From: Cyanoderma ruficeps
Taxonomy: Eukaryota > Chordata > Aves > Passeriformes > Timaliidae
Direction of reading: 5' to 3'
Length of the DNA stretch: 64,000 nucleotides
Assembly: GCA_008694505.1 (NCBI GenBank)
Contig: VZDJ01007753.1
Span: forward strand, 11,810,579 to 11,874,578
Part shown: piece by piece, positions 21,081-33,300 of the stretch
How the letters are laid out: every line of letters starts with the position of its first letter
How positions within the stretch are numbered: the first letter of the stretch is position 1
Program-made: the position numbers and the translations under genes
Notes under the pieces: generated by a model
What the model saw: only the letters and a program-made list of their open reading frames with translations
The model's database searches: none
Told to the model about the DNA's origin: nothing

Positions 21081-22073
21081 ATTCCTAGCAGGGGCTTCAT
21101 GCTGCTCTTCCAGTTCCCTGGACCATAGATATGACCCCTTCTTTCCTGTTACTCGTTTGTTTGTTTATTTTTTCCAAGCCTTCCAGGAACACTGGTATTC
21201 CTTTTTTTTTTTTTAACTTGCAAAAAAATCTATCAAGGCTTATTGTGTCAGAGCCATGTCTAATTAAGGGGAAGTGAGTTCACAAGGTTTCCAGCTTTCC
21301 TCCACAGGACGATCCAGGATTGATCTTACAGAAAGCATTCAAGATATTTTGCAAGCAGTGGAGCAGGCTGAGGAGATGCCTGCGTGGAAATCCCACAAGG
21401 ATGTCACGTCCTTGCTTTAAAGTCTCACACTGAGGGAAGCACCCTTGATTTAAGGCAGAGAAAATGAGTCCCAAACAATGATTGCCCAAACTCAGCCACA
21501 ATATCTGCTGTCCACTGGAAGCTGGGAAAGAGTCCAGGAGTCCTGCAGGCCTCTGTCCCTTCCTCCAGTGAGCAGCTCAGCAGTAGCAGCCACCTGCCCA
21601 GGTGAGCCTCTGAATTTCAGGCAAAAGTACCTTATCAACTGACAGACAAAGGGACACAAGTGACTGGTATTTCTCTAGGTCCTGAGTTCCTCAGCTTTTC
21701 CTGGAGCCTGAGAAAGCTGCAGCAACTCACCCAGAAGACTGTACTAAGTACCTTGGTGAAGTGCACCCAAGTCTCCAAATTGCATGGTGACAACCTTGCC
21801 CAGTCACAGCAGCAGACCTTTGCCCAGCTGCCATCCTCAGCTTCTAGGGGTCATCCAGTCATGAAAGCTTCTCATCAGGACAAACTGCTGCCAGGGCACG
21901 AGAGAATGTCCCTGAGAAAGTCCCTAAAGGAACGGTGTTTGAATGACGTCATTAGGAAATTCGCAATCAAAGCAGGAGCAATGACTCAGTCTGACTGGTC
22001 ATTTTTGGTGGCTTAAAAATCAGAATGATAAAAAGAGGGAGTGAACTCAACAGCAACAACAACAACAGCAAAA
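21081..22073. other. Transition from CpG-rich to AT-richer upstream DNA
   Basis: CpG density falls off here. T-runs lie near 21203-21215. No exon or known repeat is recognised before the CR1 at 22.07 kb. Confidence 0.4.
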
Positions 22074-22402
22074 ATCATAGAATGTTTTGTGTTGGAAAAA
22101 ACCTTAAAGATCACCTAGTTCCAGCCCCCTTGCTATGGGGAGGGACACCTTCCACTAGAGCAGGTTGCTGAAAGCCCTGTCCACCCTGGCCTGGAACACT
22201 TCCTGGCAGGGATGGGACATAAACACCTTCTCTGTTCCAGTGCCTCATCATCCTCACAGTGAAGAATTTCTCCCTAAAATCTAATCTAAACTTACTCCCC
22301 TTCACTTTAAAGCCATTCCTCCTTGTCCTATCCCTACATACTCTTGCAAAAAGTTGATCTCCCTCTTTCCATGTTGGGTACTGGAAGGCTGCTGTGATGA
22401 AG
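22074..22402 (-). mobile_element. CR1 LINE 3' fragment
   Basis: On the plus strand it starts with AATCATAGAATG and TTAAAGATCACCTAGTTCC. It continues through GGAGGGACACCTTCCACTAG, CAGTGCCTCATCATCCTCAC, AATCTAATCTAAACTTACTC and TGGGTACTGGAAGGCTGCTG. These follow in order the reverse complement of the avian CR1 3' end. There is a small internal deletion near 22242, where the usual segment before GTTCCAGTGCC is missing. Divergence is modest. Confidence 0.93.
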
Positions 22403-22479
22403 CAAAGGCAGAGCCTCCACAGCCATTGCAGTCTGTGATGGAGACAGCCCGTGGCTGTGCTGATGCTGGGATGGGGTGG

Positions 22480-22501
22480 GAAGACAGACAGACAGACAGA
22501 C
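22480..22501. repeat. (GACA)n short tandem
   Basis: A short run of AGACAGAC units follows the CR1 fragment. Confidence 0.7.
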
Positions 22502-22879
22502 CTTCCCCAAGTTCAAGATGACAGTCCAGTCAGCTGAGCCCCGGGGCCACCTGTGTCCTCCCTGCTGCTCAGATTTATAGAGTGTAACATTTTAATAAAA
22601 AACACACACACCTCTCCACTTTGGTGCATTAAGAGATTTCTAGCAAAACACAGTAATGTTGCTATAAATTTCCCTCCCAGCACCCTCACAAGTAATAACT
22701 CAAGCCCCAGCATTTTGCATTTAATGTTTATTTTGATGGCTGCATTCCAGAAAGAAAAGGGAAAAAGAGGCAAAATCTACTCAACCACTCTCCACATTGC
22801 TATTAGCCTGATGTTTTCAATAAAATTTAGTGCAAACTGGGAAACAAACACTTGGAAAAAGAAAGGAGGAAAACAAGCA

Positions 22880-22960
22880 CACTTGGGCAAAATTCTCCTA
22901 GACATCTGCCAAGGCCTGGGTTCAAATCCTGGCTTAAATTACAGATGCCCTGCCATGGGT
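22880..22960 (+). mobile_element. Possible tRNA-derived SINE head
   Basis: CCTGGGTTCAAATCCTGGCT (22916-22935) is almost identical to the B-box stretch of MIR and other tRNA-derived SINEs. The sequence on either side does not extend the match convincingly, so the element is tentative. Confidence 0.35.
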
Positions 22961-25900
22961 TCTCATTATGTTCCACTCCCTTGGCATGTTTGAACAGCAC
23001 CCTAGGGAGCCATACCTGCCTTAAGCAAGGTTCAGGGTGGGATGCTCTGAAGGACTGAGACATATGGAGGCTTAAGGTTGAAATGACCAAGTCTGGAAGT
23101 TACAGGCTGAGGCTTCTTGGCCAAATAATGCAGGGCAGAATACTAGGAGTGCTGCCAGTCATGTTTGAGGTATGTAGCAGAGCTATTTAAAGCTTTCAGA
23201 GCACCTGCTTTTCTGTGAAGCCACCAGTCCTTCACGTGCACCAGCACTAAGCCCGCATTTGCCACTGAAAAAGGACAAAACCATGCAGACAGATGGTGAT
23301 ACACCCCGACAAGCCATGGGCATTTGCTTGATGACTCCTGACTCTGCTGAGAGCAGCTTTAACCCCCATGCGATGACGAATATTTACAGAGATGCAGTTA
23401 AAGCTTTTGATTGCTTACCCAGAAGCAGTAACCGCATTCAGATGTGATTAACAAAAATGTGCTGAGAGCAGCAGCAACATGTGACCAGGCTGTTCGCCAC
23501 CGAGAGCTGTGTCCCAGGCCCACGGTGAGATGTGTGTGTGAAGGATGCACACTTCACACAGCTAATCATGGAGAACTGCACATCCAGAGCATGTGAAACA
23601 CATCTTTGTGCATCAGACCAGGAGAAGCCAATGGGTTTAAGGAATCACCAGATTTAAATGTCGTGAGAGCTTTTGGGTTGCTCATTCTGCAAGGCACACT
23701 TCACTTTGCATTCCCTGTCCAGTAACTCAGACACATGCTGGTATGGCTGTGTCTCTGCCTTGAGGTGTGTATTAATCCAGTTGTGGCTAGACAGGAATTT
23801 TTCAGATTTCCTTCTCTCCTCAGATCACTCTAGACCCCAAGCAGATTCAGAGACTGACCATACTGTGATGTTTCACTGAACCACCAGTGCCTGTACACAG
23901 TCCCTTGGAAAAAATTCCATTGGTCCATGAAGGTGCCACCAGCTCACCCAGTTTTCCCTTTTCCATGGAGTATCTCTGATCCCTGAGTACTTCTATATGG
24001 CATTCACTTCTCCCCTTTTTTCAAAAGTGAAATCAGAAAGATTCTCTGCCCTGGGTCAAGGGCACCAAATTCCACCAAACAGTTCTACCATGGTGGCATA
24101 GAGTGCCTTCAACCTCTTTTTGCGTTCAGGCCATATATCTCTTGAGTTCACATCCAACACTTTTTTCTATGGACAAAATGAGTGTCTGTTGTTTGGCTCA
24201 TGATATTAGAGTCATTGGGCAAGTGGTATATTATAAATTAGATGTTGTTGTCATGACTTCCATACGTGGAAGAATCTGTTATCTCATACTACTTTTTATA
24301 TTTTGACAAAAATGACCAATTTGTAAGTGTGCACAATACCCTGAGTCTCCTAAAAGGGACTTCATGCTGTCTGTGACTCTCTGGAATTTCCATGCCATCT
24401 GAGTGAACCTCTGCATTGAATCCTGTCATCAAAGGCAAAAAACCCCCAAATCATAGAGAGACAAAGTATATTACTCCTGCCCAAGGCATGAGGCAGTGTG
24501 CCTCTATTTTTTTCAGTGGTGTGAAATGAGCATCAAAACTTGGTCCTGAGCACACTGGTCAGAGTGAAGGTGTCACTGCCTGTAAAGGTCAATAAAGTTT
24601 TTGATCTCCATCTTTGAGCTAATGTGATTATTTCTATTTGCATTATTCCTAGTGACACACATCATGAGTGCGTGAAGCATGCACATGATTGTGAACTCAT
24701 CTCTACTGGAAACAAAAGGCTCATGGCAGTGGTGAGCTGCCCACCAGCAAGCACTCTACTGACAGGAATGGGAACAACTCTCAGTTCCTTGCCAGTGATT
24801 GTCAAAAATATGTTTGCTGCCAGAACATGGCTAGAAAACGTCAGATTTTTCCTTACTTCAAGTTGTTAGCTCTCCTGGCTTTGGAGTGGTTTCAATGAGG
24901 ATAACACTAGCCTTACACTTAGAAGCTGGACCTTTGTTTTCTTTTCACTCTGCTTTTGAATAGAAAATTAATTAAACAGTCTACAGATCTGTGTGGTGAG
25001 TTTTAAATATGTTGGCAAAACAGTGTTAATCAAACACTCCTTCACTATTACCTGGAGAACATCTGCTCAGTGAACAGTGTTTGTGACTTTTTGACTCCTT
25101 TTAAGAAACACATCGGTCTGTGACCCCACGGGTCTGAAATATGAACCTGCTGTTTCTAGAGGAGTTAAGGCACATCTTTTTACCTCTTATATTTTCCCAT
25201 CTTCCTTCCCAGCAGAACTGTCTACAGCAGGCTTAGTGTACTGAATATCCAGGATGGTTTTTCACCTCAAAGAAATTGATGTGGCTCTGATGGTATCATG
25301 GCAATTCACACAAGGCATTTGACTCCTCAGTATTTGTTGCAATTAAAAAAAAAATCTATTTATGTTTAAAAAAATTAATGCTACTCAGAAGGAGGGGAGC
25401 TTGGGTTTGGATTGATTGTATTTCAACAGTCAGAATCAGCAAAACTTCCAGCCAACCTAGACGAAAGGAGAGAGTTCAGTGGTGTGTCTATCTGATTTCT
25501 TTTTTTTTTACAACACATGGCACTGAAAAATACTGGAAGAGGTATAGTAGTTCCTCTTCAAGGCCTCAAGCAGCATGAGGATAATATATTCACTAAAAAC
25601 CTTAAATTGACCCACTCAAATGATAGCCCGTTCCAAGAAAGTCATAATTTTGTTTTTTTTTTTTTATTTTCTTTTCTTTTTACCCTGGTTAATATTATTT
25701 TTATAAGGAGAATGGGAATGAAAGTTCACTCTGGATGACTGGCATGATTTACTTCAACTGCACCAGCACTCTCCCAGGTCATATCTGAGGCAATTTTTCG
25801 GTGATATTTCCGGGAGGGCAATGGAGTTGTGTGATGCCATTTAAACAAAACAGAAAGCTGAAATATGATTTTTTTTTTTTTAGTTTCCTTAAGGGACAAG

Positions 25901-28900
25901 AAGAGATTTGTTTTAAAAACCTTCAGTCACCTTAAACCCATAAATTTATTTTACCTTTGGACAAGCAGCAAGGATGAGATCACTGAACTGCACAGATGAA
26001 CAGAGACCTCACAGATACCAAAGAAACATGAATCCAGTTTCTTCCATGGCTGAGGATAAAATGTAACTCCATCCATTGCCTCACGTCCAGCTCCTCCTTT
26101 CCAGGGGCATAATTCCTCTGTTATCTTGGGTGCAAGCCTGGCAGGTGGAGTCAGTGCCCTGGCTTTGTCAACTACCCAGCAAACGCGGTGCAAGAGGCAG
26201 TGGGGACAATTTGGTGGAGTCTCCTTGGACACTTGACCCTGACCTGTTTCATACCTACATGTGACATGTGAAGACACCAAGAACTGTCTTGGTTTGCTAT
26301 CAGAAGTTAGATGGGGTTTGCCAAGCTGATCCTTCTGGACTGCCCTCTGAAATCTCTAAATAACTACAGCAGGAAAAGAAAAATGGTCTGGTTATGACTG
26401 GGTCTGCAAGGTTATGTCCTTCTTTGAGTGACGAGTGTGGTTGTGGGGAACTGAATTTACCTAGAGATGAGATTAACCCCCTGGAGGAAAAGCCCTTCAG
26501 TAAAGCTTGCTGCAGTGATGTTGCTCTTCAGGTCTGCTGAGGATATATCTCTTGCATAGTGTCCTTACAGGAGCAGAGGCCAATTCAAGGGTGTTGCACT
26601 GATATTTCCATCTCCTGAGAGATTCCTCTGGTAAGAGTACGAAGGACCACATACACACAGCAGTGTGGACTCCCTGCAGCTCTGGCTGCTCACAGTGTTA
26701 AATTTCTAAAAAGATACCTGACCTTGAAGAGTGCAAGAGCATGCAACAGTCTGGAGAAATGTTAAAAATATCCATTTCTTCATCCCATCTTTACACAAAA
26801 AGCACACCTACACATATGTTCTACTAGTACAGGTATGCAGACTATGAAGTTTGGTTTCCTATCAGCAGAAAAGAGAAATATATATGTTTTTTTGGACCTG
26901 TCTGAGAAGAATACATCCAGATCTGTGAGGCAAGTTGAGTTTTGGGAACTATCTCCTTCTCTTAGTCAAATGAAATTCCAGCATTTCAAGTATTTAGGTG
27001 GATGTGTTTCCAAGGGGAAATCTCCCTAACCTCTTGAGACTGCATTATGTTGGCTCATACAATCTAGATAGCAACTTTTCCTAATTTCTCTGTGCCTGGG
27101 CTCAATCTGGCCTGTGCTAACGTCAATAAAATTTTTGCTGTTCAACTTCTTGGCAGCAGGATTAGGCTTTCTGTTTGTATTACTTCTTTATCTGTGATTT
27201 AGGTTTTCTGCCAAGGCCTTTAACCGTTGATGTCAATTGATGATAGGAAAAGCAAGAGGAGAGGGAGAGACAATTTATTTTTTACTTGAAATACTATACA
27301 CTGAGCATTTAAGCATCTTGCTAGTTGTGTACAGAACTTGCATTTCTTTATGCAGATGCCTGCCTTCCCAGATGACAATGACTTGGCAAAATTGCTCTGT
27401 ACTTCACTTTTGCATAATGGTTCTTAAAGATACTTGTACATCTTACGCACTTAGAGTATCATGCAAATAATTTAAGAGCCAAGAGAAGGAATATGCCCAT
27501 GAGTTGTTCTTCAAAAATTGGGTAAAGAAGAATCTAAAGTTAAAGTTAACTTCTTTCCTTTCTCTGTTTCTCTCTGTCTCTGTCTTTGTCTGCCTCATAT
27601 GGGCCATAAACCAACATCCTCTATTCTCCAGAAGCAGCAGGAACAGTGGCTAGTAGCACAAACATACAGATATTAAAATTTGAGCTTATTCAACCATAAT
27701 TGACCAAAAAGAAAATGAAGTGAAAACAAAAACTTAGTTACACAGCTAAGAAAAAAGTTATGTATTTCCGGAACCCATAAGGGTACATTTCTCCCTCTCT
27801 GATTAGAAATGCTCAGGAGATTTGGGTTTCAGGTGGGGTTAAAAGCTTTATGGTTTGTTTAGCCAACACATGTAAACCCAAAGGCTATTTTTGGCCAGGA
27901 GTGTATCTTTGGTGCAGGGAGCATTTGCAAACAGACAGGGACACTGTCCCCTCTGTGCTGCTGCCCAACTGGTACGTGAACATCCTTTGTGTGCCATGCT
28001 GGGAGGGAGCTGCTGGAAAGGCAGCTTGGGAAGGGCATTGGTGGGAGTGGGGTTTCTGCACTTCATGGGCAAAGAGCAGGATGGCCAAGGGCTCTGGCCG
28101 GGACTGAGAGCACACCGTGTCCTGGCGGGGGCAGCTGGGTTACACCCTGCTCTGCAAGCAGAGAAAGGAAGACTGAGTGCCTGAGGGTTGCCTCTGGCTC
28201 TCAGCCCTTCCTCCCTCCTGAGCAGGAAAACTTTATGTCCAATTCCAGGGTGGAGCCTTAACACAGCCCAGCTCCCCAAAGCTTTGACAGAGAGATGCTC
28301 TTATATAAAAAAAATCAAAGGACAAATGCAATTTTTCTCAAACATAGTAATAGACCTACAGGCACAGGAATTTCTTGTGGGTTTGGATCATTGCTGCAAA
28401 ATGTTACTGCGAAAGTATCCTTGCTATGTCCCTTCTCCAGCACGGATGGTTAGACAGAACCGCTCCCGAGTGCCCAGACTGGGCTCTCAGTTACACGGAG
28501 GTAAATCCAGGGCCAATCCACAAGACTTTGCGAATAAACATTGGTGAGTCTGGGACTGAAAGGTGATTCAGGACTCTATACCCAGAGCAGTCTGATATTG
28601 GTCATGGATTAAAAGTGCAACAGTTCTGGTAAACAGCCAGGACAAAGGTCTTTTGCCAATGCACTGTTTCACAGGAATGGGTCCTGTGAGAGGAGCTGCT
28701 TGTTCTTTTGAGAGAGGAATACAGCTTGCTTGGTAAAGTCAACTTACATTAAATCCATCTACTCATATTTCTTGACGATGCCTGTCTTAATACTGCCAGA
28801 TTAAAAACTTCTAGTATGTGGAATTAAGATGGAACTTTATAAACTGAAAGAAAATTTCTTAAAGTATTTCAATGAAAATACATCCAGCGTGACACCAGTA

Positions 28901-29560
28901 GAAATGCAGATTTCTGGGAGCAGAGCTTGTATGATACTTGGTAAGGTTGCTACTCAAATGTTGCACCCAGTTCTGCTCTCCTCTGGCTGGACAAGTGCTG
29001 GAGGAAGCTGAAAAATTTTTCAGCAAAGCAATCTAACAAATTTCATAGAAGGAGGCTGCGTAGACTATAATCCAGTTATTTTGTTGGAGACAAAATGTTG
29101 GGAGATCACTGACTGTGTGCACTTGCAAACAGAAATATCCACCTACAAGGGTCTTTCCCATCCTGCAAGAAAAAATGCTTTTTATGATGCAGTGGCTGGA
29201 TTCCAGAGTCAAGCAAGTTCATCCTTGGATCAAGGTATCATTTTATTGTCACAAAGTCACCTCTGCCTATTCTGGGCTCTGTCCTGCAACTTCCTGGAAC
29301 CTGGGAATTTTAAGCTTGGGCAGCTTTCAGAAAGACATGATTTAACCCAGCTTGTGGGAAAAACCTATTGCCTGTCTAATACATGAAGCAAACAAGCAAT
29401 CCCCTCTGCTCTGGGAGCCTGGGACTGGAAGAGTGGAGGTGCTTTGCTTTTGCAGTGGCATGTGGTGATACGAAAGCTTCTCGGTCATTTAAGAATTTCG
29501 GGGTCTTTATTTTATGGGCAGGGATAATGTCTAAATACACATTATTTTTTTAACACCACC
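22961..29560. other. Gene-free upstream DNA
   Basis: AT-richer, CpG-poor sequence. I recognise no exon, RNA gene or clear transposon. Short open frames are scattered on both strands. A-runs and T-runs occur near 25345-25370, 25653-25680 and 25869-25882. It is probably part of the gene desert upstream of ALX4. Confidence 0.4.
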
Positions 29561-29569
29561 ACCCCCTCT

Positions 29570-29765
29570 TGTGCTTTGTAGAGTTCCAAGCTAGAGTTGC
29601 AGAGCTGTGGTCAGGATAAAAGCCGACAGTCCAACCATAAATCAGCCAGAACCGAGTTCCTTAACCTTTCATATTAACCTCTTGCATTGACTTGAGTTAG
29701 GTGCTACGCTCTGCTGCTATAAATTGTCCTGCAGTGAATTTATGAGCCTCAGCACAATAAAGGAG
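29570..29765. promoter_or_regulatory. Candidate non-coding regulatory block
   Basis: A complex, non-repetitive stretch with a clustered mix of motifs: GGATAAAAG, CATAAATCAG, CCTTTCATATTAACC, GTTAGGTGCTA, TATAAATTG and AATAAAGG. It contrasts with the flanks, which are simple-repeat-like on the right. Called on texture only. Confidence 0.2.
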
Positions 29766-32310
29766 TTTTTCTTTGCCCCCCCCTCCCTGCCCCTGCCCCC
29801 CATTTTTCTCTTAGTGCATTTTAGAAATTACGCAGGAAAGGCCTAATGACTGAGATCTGTGAATATTGCTGACTCTCCTTCCCCACCAAAGGGATCTGAC
29901 AGGAAGATGTGGGGGTTGGGAGTGGGGGTAGAGAAATTCTTAATGTCATGTATTGATGACATGACGAGGAAAGCCTGTTCTAAAAAATCCAAGAAACTAT
30001 TAGCTGCCCCTTGGAATAAGGAAAAAAAATCCTAATAATGAAACCCATTTGAGGGTTAAAAACCCAATCTATTCACGCAGTTGCAGTCATCACTCTGTTT
30101 CCACTTCTCCTCAAATTATTTGGTACATAAGGATGGTGGGATGCTTTGCCCCATGGACCCACAACACTCTGCTCAGGTCACCCCTGCACACTTTCCTGGG
30201 GCAGAAACTGTCTGTGCTCCTGAATGGCATGTGTAGGAGCCAGCCTGCAGCATGAGGAGAGCCCTTGGAACAGCACTTTCCTTTCTGCATATCTCCAGCA
30301 AGGCTGTGGCACCGAGATGAAAGCCAGCAAAACCCCATGGCTGGCAGGAGTGCAAATGTACCTTTCTGCTCCCAGGCACCTGGGGGGAGACCTGGAGCTG
30401 GAACTGCTGAGGATGGGCATGCAGGTGAGATGGCTTTGCAGTTCTTTGGTGCTGTTGGGAGGGAGGAGATATTTTTGCATAGACATCAAACACCATGGAT
30501 GCCTTTTGGTGTGAGTGGGGGCCTGCCAAATCCTTCCTTCCTGCCATTCATCTGTAATGCAGCAGTTTGCTATCTGCTGCCCTTCATCCCAGAGCTGGCT
30601 GCATTTCTCTGTTATTCAGAGGTTTGGAAGTATTTTGAGATATTTATACAGTGATAAAATATGTGACTCACATCTGCATCCTGGTGCCTTTGAGCCTGTC
30701 AATCTGCAGTACTTCCATGGTGCTGGTGACTGCAGCACCTGACCCAAGAGCTGTAAAGAGTTTGGTGTCATTACTGCTGAGTTTGCTCCTACCTCTAGAT
30801 GTGACCCTGCAGAACAATTAATGCTGATGAACTTCACCTTGCATGGATGACCAAGACCTGCTTGGCCTTGCAAACCGAAGCTCTCTGACCGCATGGCTAA
30901 AGGCAAGACATTGTGCCCTCTGAAGCTTTTGGGGGTTTTTGCACCCTGATATTTTGATGGGTGATGTGACAGCTGCTCTCCTACACAGCAATAGTGCTGG
31001 GGCTGGGGTTTTGGGGGCACAGCCTCGCTGTTTGCAAAGCAGGACCTCTGGGCTCCACACCGTGAGGTGGTGTGGATCAGAGGTACTCCAGTTAATTCAG
31101 ACAGAGCGACCTTGGAGGCAAAGCATGAGCATCAGCATGGCCTGACACCTTCCCGAATTATCTACTTTTCTGTGGAAAATCAGAAAATGAGTAAAAAAAT
31201 GAGCCTTCTTCTGTCCTACCCGTGGTACATGCAATTTCAGCAGCTCTTTTCAGATAGAATGGCCATTTCAAGTAAACATTATTGTAGGTCCAGAAAGCCT
31301 TTTTTTTTTTCTTCCCAGGGTGGGTGATTTTATTCCATTGTGTGCTTTTATAAATATAGCAGCTTGTCCCTAAAACTAGAGTGAATTTGCTGAGATGCAG
31401 GGAGCCATCTGGGCTCTCCTGACTGGATGATGGTGAGGAGCCGTGGCTGCTCCCGGGAGCTGAGGATAGTTTGAGGGATCAGTGTGGCACTCCCAAAGGA
31501 GAGGCACAATCCTGAAGACTCTGTTTCCCCATGGAAGAGCAGCACAGCTGTTCCATGTCTAACCGGGCAAGCGCAGCTATGTTAGGAAGCCAAGTAAATA
31601 TCCAGCAAGGAAAAAGTTAAAAAAAAAGCAGGTTTCCTGGTTATGTGCAAGGTGGGAGCAAGGACCTGCATATTTTTATGTTGTTTTGTTTTGTTTTGTT
31701 TTGACATTGTGAGAAGAAAACTGAAGAGGGTTTAGCTAAAAGTTTTTCTTGTTCATTCTGTTTCTCCTGCCCTGGCCACCACTCTTGTCTCTGCTGTCTA
31801 TGTGTGAACTTGTTGCTTCTCTCCTGCCCCAGGTTTCTCCAGAGCAACCCCTGTGTGTGCCCTCTCATCCATCCCTGGGCCATGCAGCATGGCCAGGTCC
31901 CTCAGCCCGATGGGTTCGTCTGACTTTTCAAGCTGTGGAGGACCCTGCCGAAGCCAGCAGTAGGGGAGGGAACACAGTCTGTGATGGTGACCAAATGCTC
32001 CCATTCCCCCACTATATGGTGGTCTCAATTTACGTTATCCTCCTCAGTGCTGAGAAACATCTTGCATCTCGGAAGCTGTGGTGCACCAAGGGCAATCTTT
32101 ACTCCAGCCCTGGGCTCCGCTGTGTGGGTGCTCTCAGCCTTCCCTGGCAGCTCTTGTGAGCCCCACAGCGCTGGGCTGCCTCCTCAGCCCCTGCTCTGGT
32201 GCCCTCAGAGCCCAGCCCGGGGGGCACCTCCTCTGCCCCGGCCCCGGCGATGCGGGAAAAGGCACCGAAAATAAAGGGAAAACAACAAAAGGCCGGACCC
32301 CTCCGGTCGG
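29766..32310. other. Gene-free upstream DNA
   Basis: No recognised exon or transposon. Contains a C-rich run at 29777-29806 and a (TTTTG)n tract at 31679-31703. Confidence 0.4.
31679..31703. repeat. (TTTTG)n microsatellite
   Basis: About five TTTTG units. Confidence 0.85.
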
Positions 32311-32319
32311 ATCATTCGC

Positions 32320-32560
32320 GGGTATATTTCTAGTTCCCTGTTTGTTTACCTTAGAGAAAAGTTAATTGGCTCCTTTTGATCTTACAGTGAAAACCACAAA
32401 GGAAATTTTGTTGGAGTAGGAGCAAACTGAAGCCTGTGAGTTTCTCCGATATTCATTAAAGCAATTCTGTTCGGGACTTAATTTAAAGAAAACATTAAAT
32501 TTTTTCCCCCTTGCTTATTATTAAGAGCCCGCTGCGTCCCTAGGCTAAAGCGCTCGCTCC
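32320..32560. promoter_or_regulatory. Candidate enhancer block
   Basis: Contains GTTAATTGGC, CGATATTCATTAAAGC, GGGACTTAATTTAAAG and TTATTATTAAGAGC in about 240 bp of non-repetitive sequence. TAAT-type cores are the target class of ALX, PRRX, LHX and HOX factors. Conservation is not tested. Confidence 0.3.
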
Positions 32561-32615
32561 ACAAATAACCTTCCCGACAGCTGCCAACTGCATGGAGTTT
32601 ATAACCTGCCTTTGG

Positions 32616-32635
32616 AATATATATATATATATATG
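32616..32635. repeat. (AT)n microsatellite
   Basis: About nine or ten AT units followed by GTGCATG. Confidence 0.85.
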
Positions 32636-32859
32636 TGCATGTACCTGGTAATACAGAAAGAGCTGTGTTTATAGTGGCATTGTCTTTAAAATTTCCAAAT
32701 AGGCAAGTCAAGATTATGAGGAAGTTTAACGGGCTAAAGGAAAATCACTATAAATTTAGAGAATGCTATTTTATTCTTTTTAAATATGAGTCTTCCTAGT
32801 GTACTGAAATTAAAACGATTTTTTATTCCAAGGTTGAGGCAATTAAACTGAAAATGTGA

Positions 32860-33300
32860 TGAGAAAATATTTCTTTTTTGAGGTTGATTTAATTAGCAGA
32901 GCTATATTAGGAAAGCAAGTAATGCAATCTATTTATGGACAGATGTATCCCTCCATAATAATAGACAATAAAAATAAATTAAAGAGAATCACAAGACAAA
33001 AATAGCTGATGTTTTTCTCAAGTCTCTTCTAATAGTTTCTTAAGGGCAGTAGGCAGCACATCTCTGCTGCTTGCATTTTTTTTTTTTCAAACAAAAATAT
33101 TCCCTCATTCTTTTTATGAAATCTCTGTCTATTTTTATGAAGATAGCTGAAGAAAAAACATGTCACCCAGCGGTCACCCTCCCATCCCTCGCTTCATTTC
33201 TAACTATTGTACAGCAGCAAAATTAATTTAGTGAAAATACGGCTTGTGACAATTGATGACACAAAGCGAACAAACAAATAAGATCTGACCTCATGCTCTG
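32860..33300. promoter_or_regulatory. Candidate enhancer block
   Basis: AT-rich, mostly non-repetitive sequence with GATTTAATTAGCAG (32885-32898), AATAATAGACAATAAAAATAA, AAAATTAATTTAGTG (33219-33233) and GACAATTGATGAC. A T-run at 33078-33088 interrupts it. Called from motif density only. Confidence 0.3.

Noticed and set aside
28500..28520. Resemblance of GGAGGTAAATCCAGG to a known amniote repeat
   Set aside because: The match is too short to assign a family.
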